DNA of 26,988 nt. Origin: CAYWXV01 sp964462535 (lineage in GTDB: Bacteria > Bacteroidota > Ignavibacteria > OLB7). Below, one piece after another: positions 13,046 to 22,452 of the stretch. The notes under the pieces are model-generated. The model ran no database searches. It was not told the origin of the DNA and saw only the letters and a list, made by a program, of their open reading frames with translations. Position numbers and translations under genes: made by a program. The first letter of the stretch is position 1. The number at the start of each line of letters is the position of its first letter. The DNA lies in the NCBI GenBank assembly GCA_964462535.1, contig CAYWXV010000035.1, forward strand, positions 1 through 26,988, given 5' to 3'.

Positions 13046-16009
13046 TTATCGAGCCCGCACACCACGCTGTGAGATGGATTCGCCACTTGAGGTCGTCAAT
13101 CGCATCACATAGGCACCCGACGCCAGACGCGAAAGATCGAATGTATATCTGAGAAGGCCCTCAGGCAAGGGGACATCACGCAACAAGACCGCCACTCGAT
13201 TCCCACGCAGATCGAACACTTCAAGACGTACCACCTCAGACTTCGTCAATCCAATGTCGACATAGCCCTCTCCGGAAAGGGGGTTCGGCGTCGGTGGCGT
13301 CATGAAGGTCCGTTTCGCCGCTTCGTAGACACTCACCTCGATCCGCCCCTCACACCCGTCCGATCCCGTTCCAAGCAGAACGCCCGAGGGAGTCTTCAAC
13401 GGCACCAGGTCTGCGTGTCCGCAACGATCATACAGCTCCAACGTGTCGAGCTGATCGAATGGATAGGGAGACTCGATGCAGACGACGAGGCGGCGACTCT
13501 CCCCCGTCGGAATCCTCAACGGAAGCTGCGACGGCGGGACGCTGTAGCGAACGTTACCGCGAAGGCGAACCGCAGAGAGGTCGATATCTCGTATCCCGTA
13601 ATTGATCAACTCGATCGAATCGCAGATTCGCGCGGAGGTGCCGAGAGTATCACGGCTCCACGCCTTATCCCACCGCACGCCAACGGAATCTCTTCCCACA
13701 TTCAGAGCGGCGATGGTGAACCCTCCGATCGTATCGCGGTCCACAACGATGTTCCCTACCGAATCGATGACAGTGATCTGATAGATCATGTCGTAGTATG
13801 GATCGACCCGTCGCAAACGGACCCGGACGATAGGGAGAGGATTGAGCTTCGGGTCATTCATCACCTCCGCGGTCCCATTGATAGTCGTATCGACAGTGAC
13901 CGATGCTATGCGTGAGGCGCGATCGCTCTTGGTGTAGATAACAAACACCTCGTCAGCACAGTCTGCCCCTTCCCGCCCGATGCCTGCGGCTGATGTATCG
14001 ATGCGACTGTCGACGGGGATGATTGCCGCATGCCGACTCGTACACACCCCCTCCAGCTCGAGTCCGACGGTAAACGTCGTGTCCTTCAAACCGGTGAAGC
14101 AGACTTCCACCGATTGGCTGGAACCAGTGTCGATCGTGAACGGAACCGTCGTCGTGATTCTGGCTTGCGGGATCGAATCGAGCAATCGGAGTCCCAGGAT
14201 GCGCTGTGGAAAGCGTCCGTAGTTGGTGATCGTCAGACGGCGGCAAAACTCGTTTGCGTTTATCGCGACCACTGTGTCGATAATCACCGTTCCGCTTCGC
14301 TGTCCGTTGACACCAACGGTAAACCCGGGAATCGATTGCTTGTACGTGCTGATGATGCCGGCAGAATCGACAACGCGAATCGCCACGACGCCGTCGTTGT
14401 AGGGATCGATCAGCCGGGCGGAGAAGAAGACGGTGTCGGCATCTGGAGCGAACGGCGGGATATCGACCTGGACGTTTACAGTATCGGCCGTCGCGTAGAT
14501 GGAGTCTATCCCGCTGTCGGCGATGCGGCTGTCGGTTGCGATCCCCTGGAAGAGGCCACAGAGCTGACTACCGTACACGTCAGGGGGCGTGACATCCTTC
14601 ACCAGTCGCCGAAAGACCATCGCGCCTGGATATCCATACGACACGGCCTGTCCATATCCGTACGCATAGACTGCGAAGGGGGAATCTGCCCGAAGGTAGT
14701 GTGAGCCTGGGGCGACGTTCAGTTGCGAGAAGACGAAGCGGCTCCCAGGTATCGACCTCCAATTCACGACTGTCGCTGCGCCATCAATCGACAGGCCGGA
14801 TGTACCATCAACCGGGATCACCAGATTAAGGTAGTGGGCACTGTCGGCGATGCGGGCGTAGCCAATGCTCTGCACGGTGTATGACGTATCGAACTGCTCC
14901 ACCGGCGGGATGATCATCATGAAGGGGTCGCCCAGCCCGGTCACACCCTGTTGCTGAAGTGGCGTGGAGCGTTCGTACTGCGTCACAAGTATCGGCCCGC
15001 TTGCGGTTACTGACGCGGCCTCCAGAAGCGGCATCTCGAGAACATCCCCCGCCCCGAGCGTTACCGACTGCGATGTGGTTGAACCGGTGATCGTAACGTC
15101 AGTCGGTCCGAATGCTGCTGTGACGCGGTATTCAGCCGTGTCGGGGAGACCTGTATACAACGGAAAGTGTGGCGTCACCAGTGCATTCCGTCCCCAGCTC
15201 TGCAAAGGCGGTAGCTGTTCGACGAGATGATCACGATATGTCCCCCAACGAGTCGGAATGCTCGCACGCTTGACGCCACCGAAGACTGAGACCGGCTTGC
15301 TTGCTATGACCTGGGTACCACTTACGTCGCTCGGTCCAGACAGCGACGCCTGGGCAAAGAAGACATCACCCCGATTCAATTGAACCACGAACGGACTGTC
15401 GTCGGCCCGGCGATTGAGCACCAATCCCCCCTTTGGAATGATGCGAACCGTCGTCCCGTCCTCCATGCCTACCACCGAGAATTGCGATGGCATGTCGTAG
15501 GTCGCTGCCGCAGGATTCTGTCCGATGAGACCATTGCGATGACTGACGACGATGTACTCGCCGGTAAGGACATCCGCTGGAAGTCCAAGGAACGCATCGC
15601 ACGAGAACGTCCGGTAGTTCATCCCTACCACCGAAATCTCGTCGTCGGCCTCGACGTGAATTCCTTTGCGCTGTATCTGATTTCCGCCGAACAGATCGAT
15701 GTCATCCAGTTCAACCTGACTTGTAAACCGGCCTGAGATATCGACCTCAACCGTGCTGTTGGCCTGTGGGATGGGAACCGTGATGGTGCTGCCGGTAAGG
15801 ACCCAGGTAATACGGGCGGTCGTCGGTGACTGGGCGCTCAGATAGAGCCTGAGGTCTGACGTTGACTGCATGCTCCCGTTGTTCGCCATGAACGTCAGCC
15901 AGAAGTCACGCCCTCGCGAATCAAGATCCTGAGACAGCGCGGTCAGAGTGCCGACGATAAGGGCTGCGACCGTGGCGACAATCGATATGTATGCTCTAGC
16001 GGGTTGCAT
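13046..16009 (-). CDS. T9SS-secreted IgGFc-binding-domain protein, paralog 1
   Basis: A ~987-residue exported surface protein. I use the ATG at 16009, which gives a standard signal peptide (ARAYISIVATVAALIVG...ALS/QD); a GTG at 16060 would only add a polar leader. Residues ~30-470 match the bacterial IgGFc-binding N-terminal domain: SRGRDFWLTFMAN, KGIHVEADDEISVVGMNYR, HLVEQLPPLQSWG, GDPFMMIIPPVEQFDTSYT, YGYGQAVSYGYPG. A middle region (~470-890) has repeated beta modules with lone cysteines and FCRRLTITNYGRFPQ-like joints. The last ~80 residues are a Por/T9SS sorting domain (PPTPNP, VRLEVFDLRGNRVAVLL, LPEGLLRYTFDLSRLASGAYV). The protein should cross the outer membrane by type IX secretion and be anchored or released. 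The adhesive role is inferred from the domain; the ligand is unknown. Confidence 0.88.
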   Translation of the reverse strand: MQPARAYISIVATVAALIVGTLTALSQDLDSRGRDFWLTFMANNGSMQSTSDLRLYLSAQSPTTARITWVLTGSTITVPIPQANSTVEVDISGRFTSQVELDDIDLFGGNQIQRKGIHVEADDEISVVGMNYRTFSCDAFLGLPADVLTGEYIVVSHRNGLIGQNPAAATYDMPSQFSVVGMEDGTTVRIIPKGGLVLNRRADDSPFVVQLNRGDVFFAQASLSGPSDVSGTQVIASKPVSVFGGVKRASIPTRWGTYRDHLVEQLPPLQSWGRNALVTPHFPLYTGLPDTAEYRVTAAFGPTDVTITGSTTSQSVTLGAGDVLEMPLLEAASVTASGPILVTQYERSTPLQQQGVTGLGDPFMMIIPPVEQFDTSYTVQSIGYARIADSAHYLNLVIPVDGTSGLSIDGAATVVNWRSIPGSRFVFSQLNVAPGSHYLRADSPFAVYAYGYGQAVSYGYPGAMVFRRLVKDVTPPDVYGSQLCGLFQGIATDSRIADSGIDSIYATADTVNVQVDIPPFAPDADTVFFSARLIDPYNDGVVAIRVVDSAGIISTYKQSIPGFTVGVNGQRSGTVIIDTVVAINANEFCRRLTITNYGRFPQRILGLRLLDSIPQARITTTVPFTIDTGSSQSVEVCFTGLKDTTFTVGLELEGVCTSRHAAIIPVDSRIDTSAAGIGREGADCADEVFVIYTKSDRASRIASVTVDTTINGTAEVMNDPKLNPLPIVRVRLRRVDPYYDMIYQITVIDSVGNIVVDRDTIGGFTIAALNVGRDSVGVRWDKAWSRDTLGTSARICDSIELINYGIRDIDLSAVRLRGNVRYSVPPSQLPLRIPTGESRRLVVCIESPYPFDQLDTLELYDRCGHADLVPLKTPSGVLLGTGSDGCEGRIEVSVYEAAKRTFMTPPTPNPLSGEGYVDIGLTKSEVVRLEVFDLRGNRVAVLLRDVPLPEGLLRYTFDLSRLASGAYVMRLTTSSGESISQRGVRAR

Positions 16010-16313
16010 GACCGTCGAATGACGTGTGGCGCTGTTGGGGCGATCGTGCGCTGAAGACACGAGTGCGCTGTGAACCGGGAGTACCGAAGCTCAACCTGAC
16101 GGTCGTCGCGCAGGGGAAGGAATGTCATCGCCGGCAGGCGCAATGGCGAGGTTCGAAGACGAGCGATGCATGCGCGATCGCCCGACAATCTACGTCCGAA
16201 TTGCTTCTCAGGGAGAGGTGGTTATGCGGGTTGTGGATTACATGTGGGAAACGTGGCATTCCTTCTCTCGGTCATCATCCAACGATAGAGCGACCGTTCA
16301 TCACCAACCCCGG
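16010..16313. other. 304-bp intergenic region between IgGFc paralogs 1 and 2
   Basis: No convincing open frame, strong terminator or promoter element was found here. The gap, against only 6 bp between paralogs 3 and 2, suggests paralog 1 may have its own promoter. Confidence 0.4.
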
Positions 16314-19292
16314 CTACCGTTCGCGCACACCTCGCTGCACAATCGACTCACCACGCGCCGTGGTCATGCGAAGAACGAACGCGCCGGCCTCGAGTGATCC
16401 TAGAGAGTACGTGAGTCGCATCACACCCGCAGGAAGAAGAGCGTTGCGCGCAATTGTCGCCACGCGATTGCCACGGAGGTCGAACACTTCAAGAGTCACC
16501 AATTCATCCTGCGTCAGGCCGATATCCACGTACCCGTCGCTCCTCATGGGATTCGGAACGGGAGGCGTCATGAAGGTCCGTTTGGCAGCTTCGTACACGC
16601 TCACTTCAATGCGCCCCTGACACCCGTCAGTTCCGGCGCCGAGAAGGATGCTCGACGGCGTCTTCAGCGCAATGACCTCCGCATGCCCGCAGAAATCCCA
16701 TAGCTCAAGAGTGTCGAGCTGATCGTAGGGATAGGGAGCCTGCATACAGACGGTGAGCTGGCGGCTTTCACCGGGAGGGATCAACAGGGGGAGTTGCGAC
16801 GGCGGCACGCTGTACTTGATGTTCCCCCGGAGACGGACACGACTGACGTTGACGGGCTGCGAACCGAAGTTCACCAGCTCAATCGATCCGCAGGTGCGTG
16901 ACGAGGTCATCAATGTGTCTCCCTCCCACTCCTTGTCCCACCTGATCCCGAGCGAATCGCGCGTCCTGTCGACGGCCGCAATCGAGAAGCCACCGAGTGT
17001 GTCGCGATCGACGATTGTGTTCCCAACCGAGTCAACGACGGTGATCTGATAGATCATGTCGTACCGCGAATCATCACGGCGCAATCGAACTCGAACCAGC
17101 TGCAGCGGGAGGGTGCTCGGATCATTCAGAATCTCGGACGTGCAATTGATCAGCGTGTCAACCTCGACAGACGCGATTTTCGATGCGCGATCCTCCTTGG
17201 TATAGACCAGTACGATTTCATCGGCACATGGGGCTCCCTCCCGCCCTATGCCGGGAGCGCTGGTGTCGATCCGGCTGTCCACCGGAATGATCGCGGCCAG
17301 GCGGTTCGAGCAGACCCCTTCGAGTTCCAGCCGGGTCGTGAACGTTGTGTCGAGGAGGCCGCTGAAGCAAATCTCCACAACGCCACTCGACCCGGTGTCA
17401 ATCACCATAGGGGTTGGCGTTGTGATATGGGCTCCCGGGATCGAATCGAGGAGGTGGAAGCCGATGATCCGCTGTGGGAAGCGTCCATAGTTGACGATCG
17501 TCAGCCGCTTGCAGAACTCGTTCGAGTTGATCGCGACAACCGTGTCCACAAGCACCGCTCCGTCACGCCTTCCGTTCACGCCAAGTGTGAACCCGGGTAT
17601 GCCTGTCTTTTGCGAATAGCTCAGCCCCGATGAATCGATCACCTTCACCGCTACCACGCCATCATTGAAAGGATCGATGAGTCTCGCAGTGAAGAAGACG
17701 GTGTCGGCATCCGGCATGAACGGCGGAATATCCACCTGCACGTTGACGGTGTCGGCCGTTGCGTAAATGGAATCGATTCCACTGTCGGCGATCCTGCTAT
17801 CGGTGGCAATACCCTGGAAGAGGCCGCATTGCTGAGACCAGAGGATCTCCGGTGGTGAGACATCCTTGACCAATCGCCGGAACACCATCGCTCCCGGGTA
17901 ACCGTACGAGACAGCGTAGCCATACCCGTAAGCGTAGACGGCAAATGGGGAGTCGGCCCTCAGGTTGTGCGCACCGGGTGGCACTCGAAGTTGCGTGTAG
18001 ACGAAGCGACTTCCGGGGATCGCGGTCCACGTTGCGCCCGTATTCGCCCCGTCGACGGTGATCGTGGCCGCGCCATTGACCGGAGCTACAAGATTGAGAA
18101 AATGCTGGTCGTCAAGGAACTCCGCGAAGCCGATACTCTGCACCGTGTACGACGTATCGAACTGCTCGACGGGGGGAATGATCATCATGAAGGGATCGCC
18201 CACGCTCGACTGATTTCCCCCCCCTGTTGGGGTCGAGCGCTCGTATTGCGTAACGAGAATCGGACCGCTAGCTGTGATTGACGCGGCCTCCAGCAATGGG
18301 CGCTCGAGAACCTCACCTGCTCCCATTGTGACCGACTCGGAAGTGACCGATCCAGTGATCGTGACATCCGTCGGACCGAACGCAGACGTAACCCTGTACT
18401 CCGCCGTGTCCTGGTTCCCCGGGAAGACCTTGTAGTGTGGAGTCACCAACGCATTCCGTCCCCAGTTCTGCAACGGTGGGAGCTGCTCAACGAGATGATC
18501 GCGATAGTTCCCCCACCATGTTGGGATGCTCGCCCGCTTGACGCCACCAAAGACCGAGACGGGCTTGCTTGCAATGATCTGCGTGCCGGTCACATCATAC
18601 GGAGTGAAGATGTCGACCTGTGCCTGGCCAAAGAAGACATCGCCGGCATCCAGCGTTATTACGAACGGAGCGTCATCTGCTCTCCCGTTGATGTGAACGC
18701 CCTGTCGCGGCAGCACCCGAACCGTTGTGCCAGCGTGCATTCCAACAACGCAGAACTGCGACGGAGTATCGTACGATGAAGACCCTCCGAAACTGCTGAA
18801 TCCGTTCCGATGACTGACGACAACGTACTCCCCCGACAACACGTCCGCCGGAAGCGCGAGGAACGCGTCAGCGGACAGTCCCCGATAATTGAGACCGACG
18901 ACCGCGATTTCGTCGTCCGCCTCGATATGGAGTCCCTTCTGCGATTTCTCGGAAGAGGGATCCCACGTCGGGACGTCGTCAAGTTCCACCAATGGACCAA
19001 AGGCCCCGTTGATGTTTACCTCGACGGTCTTGTTTGCCTGGGGAATGGGAACGGTGATAGACCGACCGTCATATGCCCACGTTATCCGGGCCGTGGTCGG
19101 CTTTTGCGAGCTGAGGTAGAGTCGGAGGTCGGAGACGGCGGTGCTTCCCAGATTCGACATGAACGCGATCCAGAACTCGCGCCCGCGTGAGTCGAGTTCC
19201 TGTGCCTTCACATCTCGACCGGCGCTCGCCAGAAGAACAAACCCCACCAGGACATATGCAAGTGAGCGGGCGAGCTGGTACGAAGATCTCAT
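16314..19292 (-). CDS. T9SS-secreted IgGFc-binding-domain protein, paralog 2
   Basis: A 992-residue protein, a close paralog of the gene at 13046-16009 with the same order of parts. It has a signal peptide ending VKA/QE (~31), the IgGFc-binding domain (SRGREFWIAFMSN, HLVEQLPPLQNWG, GDPFMMIIPPVEQFDTSYT, YGYGYAVSYGYPG) and a middle beta region with blocks identical to paralog 1, such as FQGIATDSRIADSGIDSIYA. It ends in a T9SS sorting domain (PPVPNP, VTLEVFDLRGNRVATI, LEAGAFVLRMTTARG). The start is ATG at 19292, only 6 bp after the stop of paralog 3, so the two are surely co-transcribed. High local identity with paralog 1 implies tandem duplication. It is probably a surface adhesin or matrix-binding protein. 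Confidence 0.9.
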   Translation of the reverse strand: MRSSYQLARSLAYVLVGFVLLASAGRDVKAQELDSRGREFWIAFMSNLGSTAVSDLRLYLSSQKPTTARITWAYDGRSITVPIPQANKTVEVNINGAFGPLVELDDVPTWDPSSEKSQKGLHIEADDEIAVVGLNYRGLSADAFLALPADVLSGEYVVVSHRNGFSSFGGSSSYDTPSQFCVVGMHAGTTVRVLPRQGVHINGRADDAPFVITLDAGDVFFGQAQVDIFTPYDVTGTQIIASKPVSVFGGVKRASIPTWWGNYRDHLVEQLPPLQNWGRNALVTPHYKVFPGNQDTAEYRVTSAFGPTDVTITGSVTSESVTMGAGEVLERPLLEAASITASGPILVTQYERSTPTGGGNQSSVGDPFMMIIPPVEQFDTSYTVQSIGFAEFLDDQHFLNLVAPVNGAATITVDGANTGATWTAIPGSRFVYTQLRVPPGAHNLRADSPFAVYAYGYGYAVSYGYPGAMVFRRLVKDVSPPEILWSQQCGLFQGIATDSRIADSGIDSIYATADTVNVQVDIPPFMPDADTVFFTARLIDPFNDGVVAVKVIDSSGLSYSQKTGIPGFTLGVNGRRDGAVLVDTVVAINSNEFCKRLTIVNYGRFPQRIIGFHLLDSIPGAHITTPTPMVIDTGSSGVVEICFSGLLDTTFTTRLELEGVCSNRLAAIIPVDSRIDTSAPGIGREGAPCADEIVLVYTKEDRASKIASVEVDTLINCTSEILNDPSTLPLQLVRVRLRRDDSRYDMIYQITVVDSVGNTIVDRDTLGGFSIAAVDRTRDSLGIRWDKEWEGDTLMTSSRTCGSIELVNFGSQPVNVSRVRLRGNIKYSVPPSQLPLLIPPGESRQLTVCMQAPYPYDQLDTLELWDFCGHAEVIALKTPSSILLGAGTDGCQGRIEVSVYEAAKRTFMTPPVPNPMRSDGYVDIGLTQDELVTLEVFDLRGNRVATIARNALLPAGVMRLTYSLGSLEAGAFVLRMTTARGESIVQRGVRER

Positions 19293-19298
19293 GAAGGA

Positions 19299-22277
19299 TC
19301 AGCGAGTGATGACGAGACGTTGCGTTGCGATCGTCCCGTCCGAGGTCGTCATGCGAAGGTAATAGGCGCCGGATGGTAGGTCGTCGATCACGGCATCGAA
19401 TCGAAGGATGCCGCCGGGGACAGGACTGTGGTCCAGAAGCCTTGCTTGTTCTATACCAAGTCCATTATGAAGCGACAAGGTAACGTCCGTGGGCTGTGCG
19501 AGGCCGATTGTAATCGATGTCGTTGCACCGGTCACTGGGTTAGGTGCCGGTGTCTGGAGGAACGACTTCTTCACCAGCCCGCCAACCTGGAAGCTGATTG
19601 CGTTGCCGCAACGATCACTTGATATGCCCTCCAGAGGACTGACCTGCGAGACCACCAGGACTTTCTCCTGGGGATTACCACACTCAAAGTCTATGAGGAG
19701 TGTGTCTCGCTGAACGCCGATGGACAGCGGATGGAAGCAGACAACGAAGGGTCGCCGTTCACCGGGTTGGAGGATGATCGGGAGCTGCTCCGGGGGAATG
19801 GAGTATTGGACGTTCCCAACGACCCGGGGACGTCGGAGTTCAAGCGTCCTGATCCCGTAGTTCTCCAGGTAAATCGTGTCGCACCTTTCCTGCGTCAGAA
19901 TCATGTCACCATAGTCCAGCGGGCGATCAACCCGGAAACCGACCTGCTGGCTGTTCACATTCCGGACGCTGAGGGTGAAGCCACCAACCGTGTCCGTGAT
20001 TGTCGTGGTGTTCCCCACACGATCGGTAACCGTCAGCGAGTAGATCATGTCCTTGTAGGCATCGATCCGTGCGATGCGTACGCGTACCTCCCTGGCGGGC
20101 AGCTCCGGTGAGATGGAGACCTCCGCATTCAACTGTTTGTTCACCACCACCGATTGAACACCCGAATTCAACGCTCCCAGCTCACGGAACACGATTGTCC
20201 TGTCCCCTTGGCACGGGTCGAAGTCGCCGATCTGAACTGGCACGATCGAGTCGGTCCCGCTGACGACAGGAATGCGAGCAACGGGTCGCTGGATGCAGCC
20301 GTTGTCGATGGCCAGATCCAGAACGAAGGATGTGTCCCCGGTGTGGACATAGCAGATCGATACCGTGCGCGATTCTCCCGGCGCAAGTGTGAGTGGGAAC
20401 GGCGTGTCGATGCGAAGACCATCAGGCGTGTCGCTCAGCCGCAGCGCCTCGATGACCTGCTTGAAGCGCCCGTAGTTGGTGAGCGTGAACTGCGTGCAGA
20501 ACTCTCTTCCGTTGAGCGACGCGAGTGTGTCCATTACATTTGGACCTGTCTGGCCTCGCGTTATGGCGACGGTGAATCCCTTGACCTCAACGCGATACCG
20601 TCGATCCAACCCTGCAGTGTCGACACCGATCATCACTGCCACTCCATCTTCGAACGGGTCGACCAGGCGCACCTGGAACGGAAGCGTGTCGTCACCCCGT
20701 TGAAACGGCTCGGTGAAGAGGGTGGTGTTCAGGGATCCGTCGGTCAGGCGAACACTCTCCACACCGAAATCGAGAGGGTTGTCGTCAATCAATCTGCCGA
20801 TAAGGCCACCGCACGTGTCATACCATCTGAAGTCGGGTGGTTTCTGATCCTTGTACAACGTATCGAAGACGATACCACCGGGATAGCCGTAGGAGTTGTA
20901 TGGACCGTACCCGTAGATGTAGAGGCCGAACGGAACGTCGGCACGCATCTCGTGATTTCCGCTGCGGACCGGAATCTGCGCATACGAGTAACTGGTGTTC
21001 GCTATCCGATTGAACCCTGCCGTCACGGGCGCTCCATCCAATCGCAACGACGAGGCACGCTCCGTCGGGATAACGACGTTGACGTAGTGAACACGCATCT
21101 CACGGCTTCGCAGGCTCTCGAACAGGTAGATCGAGTCGTAGAGCGCCGGCGGGAACGCAAGCATCATGAACGGATCGCCGATACTGTCATTCTCCTGCCG
21201 GATGTTCCGTTCGTCCGCCGTCGAATGTTGGTACTGAGCAACCAGGAACGGCTTGTTGGCCGTGAGCTCAACCGCTCGGTCCAGCGGAAGCTCCAGAACC
21301 TGCAACGCGTTGATCGTCGCGACCACCACCGAATCCTCTCGAATCACCGTGCTGTCGTTCGCGGCGATGATTCGCATGATGTTCGCATCCGGAAGCGTCT
21401 TTGGGAGCTGGTAGTGTGGCGTGACGAACGCGCGTGTTCCCCATCTATTGACCGGCGGGAGCTGTTCAACAAGGTGGTCACGCCCGACAGCCTGATCGTA
21501 CGGAATGTTGGTCCGTTGATGACTGCCGTAGACAATTACCGGCTTGTTCGCCCGGATACGCGTCCCCGAAACGTCGCGGCCGATTCCGCCAAACGCCTGC
21601 GCGAAGTAGACCTCCCCCGAATCAAGCCGCACCTGAAATGGTGAGCTGTTGACCCGTGACGTGAACCGCACCGATGGAAAGATGTCGACCAGCGTGCTGT
21701 TGTCCGTCGCGATCACCGCGAACTGGGAGGGGAAATCGCTCCCCCCAACCAGGGCTGATGCCGGATCAGGCGACAGGGTGTTCGGATAGGCCAGGATGAT
21801 ATGCTCCGTCCCGGTCACGTCTTCCGGGAGCCCGCAGAAGATGTCGCTGCTCCATCGCTGGGTGTTGACACCGTACAGAGTGACCTCCGCCTCGAACTGA
21901 ACGAGTAGCGTGTTGTGGCTGATCGGTGCGGCGCTTGGCGGCGGGAGGAGCAGGGCAAAGGTGTCCAGGTTGACACGTGTCACGGAATTCGGCTGGCCGA
22001 GGACTATCGTGTCCCTCTTTCCGGTCGACAGGTAGGTGATGAATCCACGCGTGGGACGCTCGTTCCCTATCACCAGAGCGAACTGAGGATAATCATCGTA
22101 CCCGTTGGTGTGTAGGAAGGCGATGCGGAAGACCTTTCCCCGATTGTCGAGCCGATCGCGCGTCCCCTGCGCCACACTGGTTGCGAGCGTCCCCATCAGA
22201 AGGAGCATGATGCACGCACCCCAGAGCGCCGGCCGGCAGAATCGGAACGTCGAGTCGGTAGTAAACGTCATGATCAT
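19299..22277 (-). CDS. T9SS-secreted IgGFc-binding-domain protein, paralog 3 (divergent)
   Basis: At 992 residues it is the most divergent and the first transcribed of the three. The signal peptide (PALWGACIMLLLMGTLA...SVA/QG, ~37) is followed by an IgGFc-binding domain keeping HLVEQLPPVNRWGTRAFVTP, DPFMMLAFPPALYDS and IYGYGPYNSYGYPGG. The opening RGKVFRIAFLHTNG departs from the usual F-W pattern. The mid-region keeps FCTQFTLTNYGRFKQ. The C-terminus is a T9SS sorting domain (TPAPNPVTG, VTLSLHNGLGIEQ, VPGGILRFDAVIDDLPSGAYYLRM). Two ATGs sit close together at 22277 and 22271 and neither has a strong ribosome site; I use the first. Equal length but lower similarity suggest an older duplication than that between paralogs 1 and 2. 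Confidence 0.88.
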   Translation of the reverse strand: MIMTFTTDSTFRFCRPALWGACIMLLLMGTLATSVAQGTRDRLDNRGKVFRIAFLHTNGYDDYPQFALVIGNERPTRGFITYLSTGKRDTIVLGQPNSVTRVNLDTFALLLPPPSAAPISHNTLLVQFEAEVTLYGVNTQRWSSDIFCGLPEDVTGTEHIILAYPNTLSPDPASALVGGSDFPSQFAVIATDNSTLVDIFPSVRFTSRVNSSPFQVRLDSGEVYFAQAFGGIGRDVSGTRIRANKPVIVYGSHQRTNIPYDQAVGRDHLVEQLPPVNRWGTRAFVTPHYQLPKTLPDANIMRIIAANDSTVIREDSVVVATINALQVLELPLDRAVELTANKPFLVAQYQHSTADERNIRQENDSIGDPFMMLAFPPALYDSIYLFESLRSREMRVHYVNVVIPTERASSLRLDGAPVTAGFNRIANTSYSYAQIPVRSGNHEMRADVPFGLYIYGYGPYNSYGYPGGIVFDTLYKDQKPPDFRWYDTCGGLIGRLIDDNPLDFGVESVRLTDGSLNTTLFTEPFQRGDDTLPFQVRLVDPFEDGVAVMIGVDTAGLDRRYRVEVKGFTVAITRGQTGPNVMDTLASLNGREFCTQFTLTNYGRFKQVIEALRLSDTPDGLRIDTPFPLTLAPGESRTVSICYVHTGDTSFVLDLAIDNGCIQRPVARIPVVSGTDSIVPVQIGDFDPCQGDRTIVFRELGALNSGVQSVVVNKQLNAEVSISPELPAREVRVRIARIDAYKDMIYSLTVTDRVGNTTTITDTVGGFTLSVRNVNSQQVGFRVDRPLDYGDMILTQERCDTIYLENYGIRTLELRRPRVVGNVQYSIPPEQLPIILQPGERRPFVVCFHPLSIGVQRDTLLIDFECGNPQEKVLVVSQVSPLEGISSDRCGNAISFQVGGLVKKSFLQTPAPNPVTGATTSITIGLAQPTDVTLSLHNGLGIEQARLLDHSPVPGGILRFDAVIDDLPSGAYYLRMTTSDGTIATQRLVITR

Positions 22278-22293
22278 CGTTTCTGGGTAGATC

Positions 22294-22313
22294 TGGGGGC
22301 GATCAGGCCCCCA
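22294..22313. other. Hairpin just upstream of IgGFc paralog 3
   Basis: TGGGGGC/GCCCCCA with loop GATCAG is a perfect 7-bp stem 17 bp ahead of the ATG at 22277. It could be a leader hairpin or a protein-binding site; it is badly placed for a terminator of any gene here. Confidence 0.4.
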
Positions 22314-22366
22314 ACATACCCGGGCGTGTCATTTCTTGTTACGGTGTCGGGGAGGTGCGGTACCAG

Positions 22367-22438
22367 ATTGGACAGGCGGATCTGCTTTCAGACCGACGTC
22401 CCTCGGGCTTTCGTAATTTGGGCTTTCCACTGTCCAAT
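22367..22438. repeat. 9-bp inverted repeat flanking the oxidoreductase start region
   Basis: ATTGGACAG at 22367-22375 and CTGTCCAAT at 22430-22438 are perfect inverted repeats with 54 bp between. They lie in the divergent promoter region of paralog 3 and the nitronate monooxygenase-like gene. Confidence 0.5.
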
Positions 22439-22452
22439 TGCAATCACCTTTC

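Noticed and set aside
20154..21644. Long 496-residue plus-strand open frame
   Set aside because: It lies wholly antisense to IgGFc paralog 3. The composition is Arg/Asp/Val-rich with no domain pattern, typical of a shadow frame in GC-rich DNA, and the minus-strand protein is clearly real.
22295..22310. GG-N10-GC match ahead of IgGFc paralog 3
   Set aside because: It falls inside the GGGGGC/GCCCCC hairpin, where runs of G and C give such matches by chance, and the flanking consensus bases do not fit.
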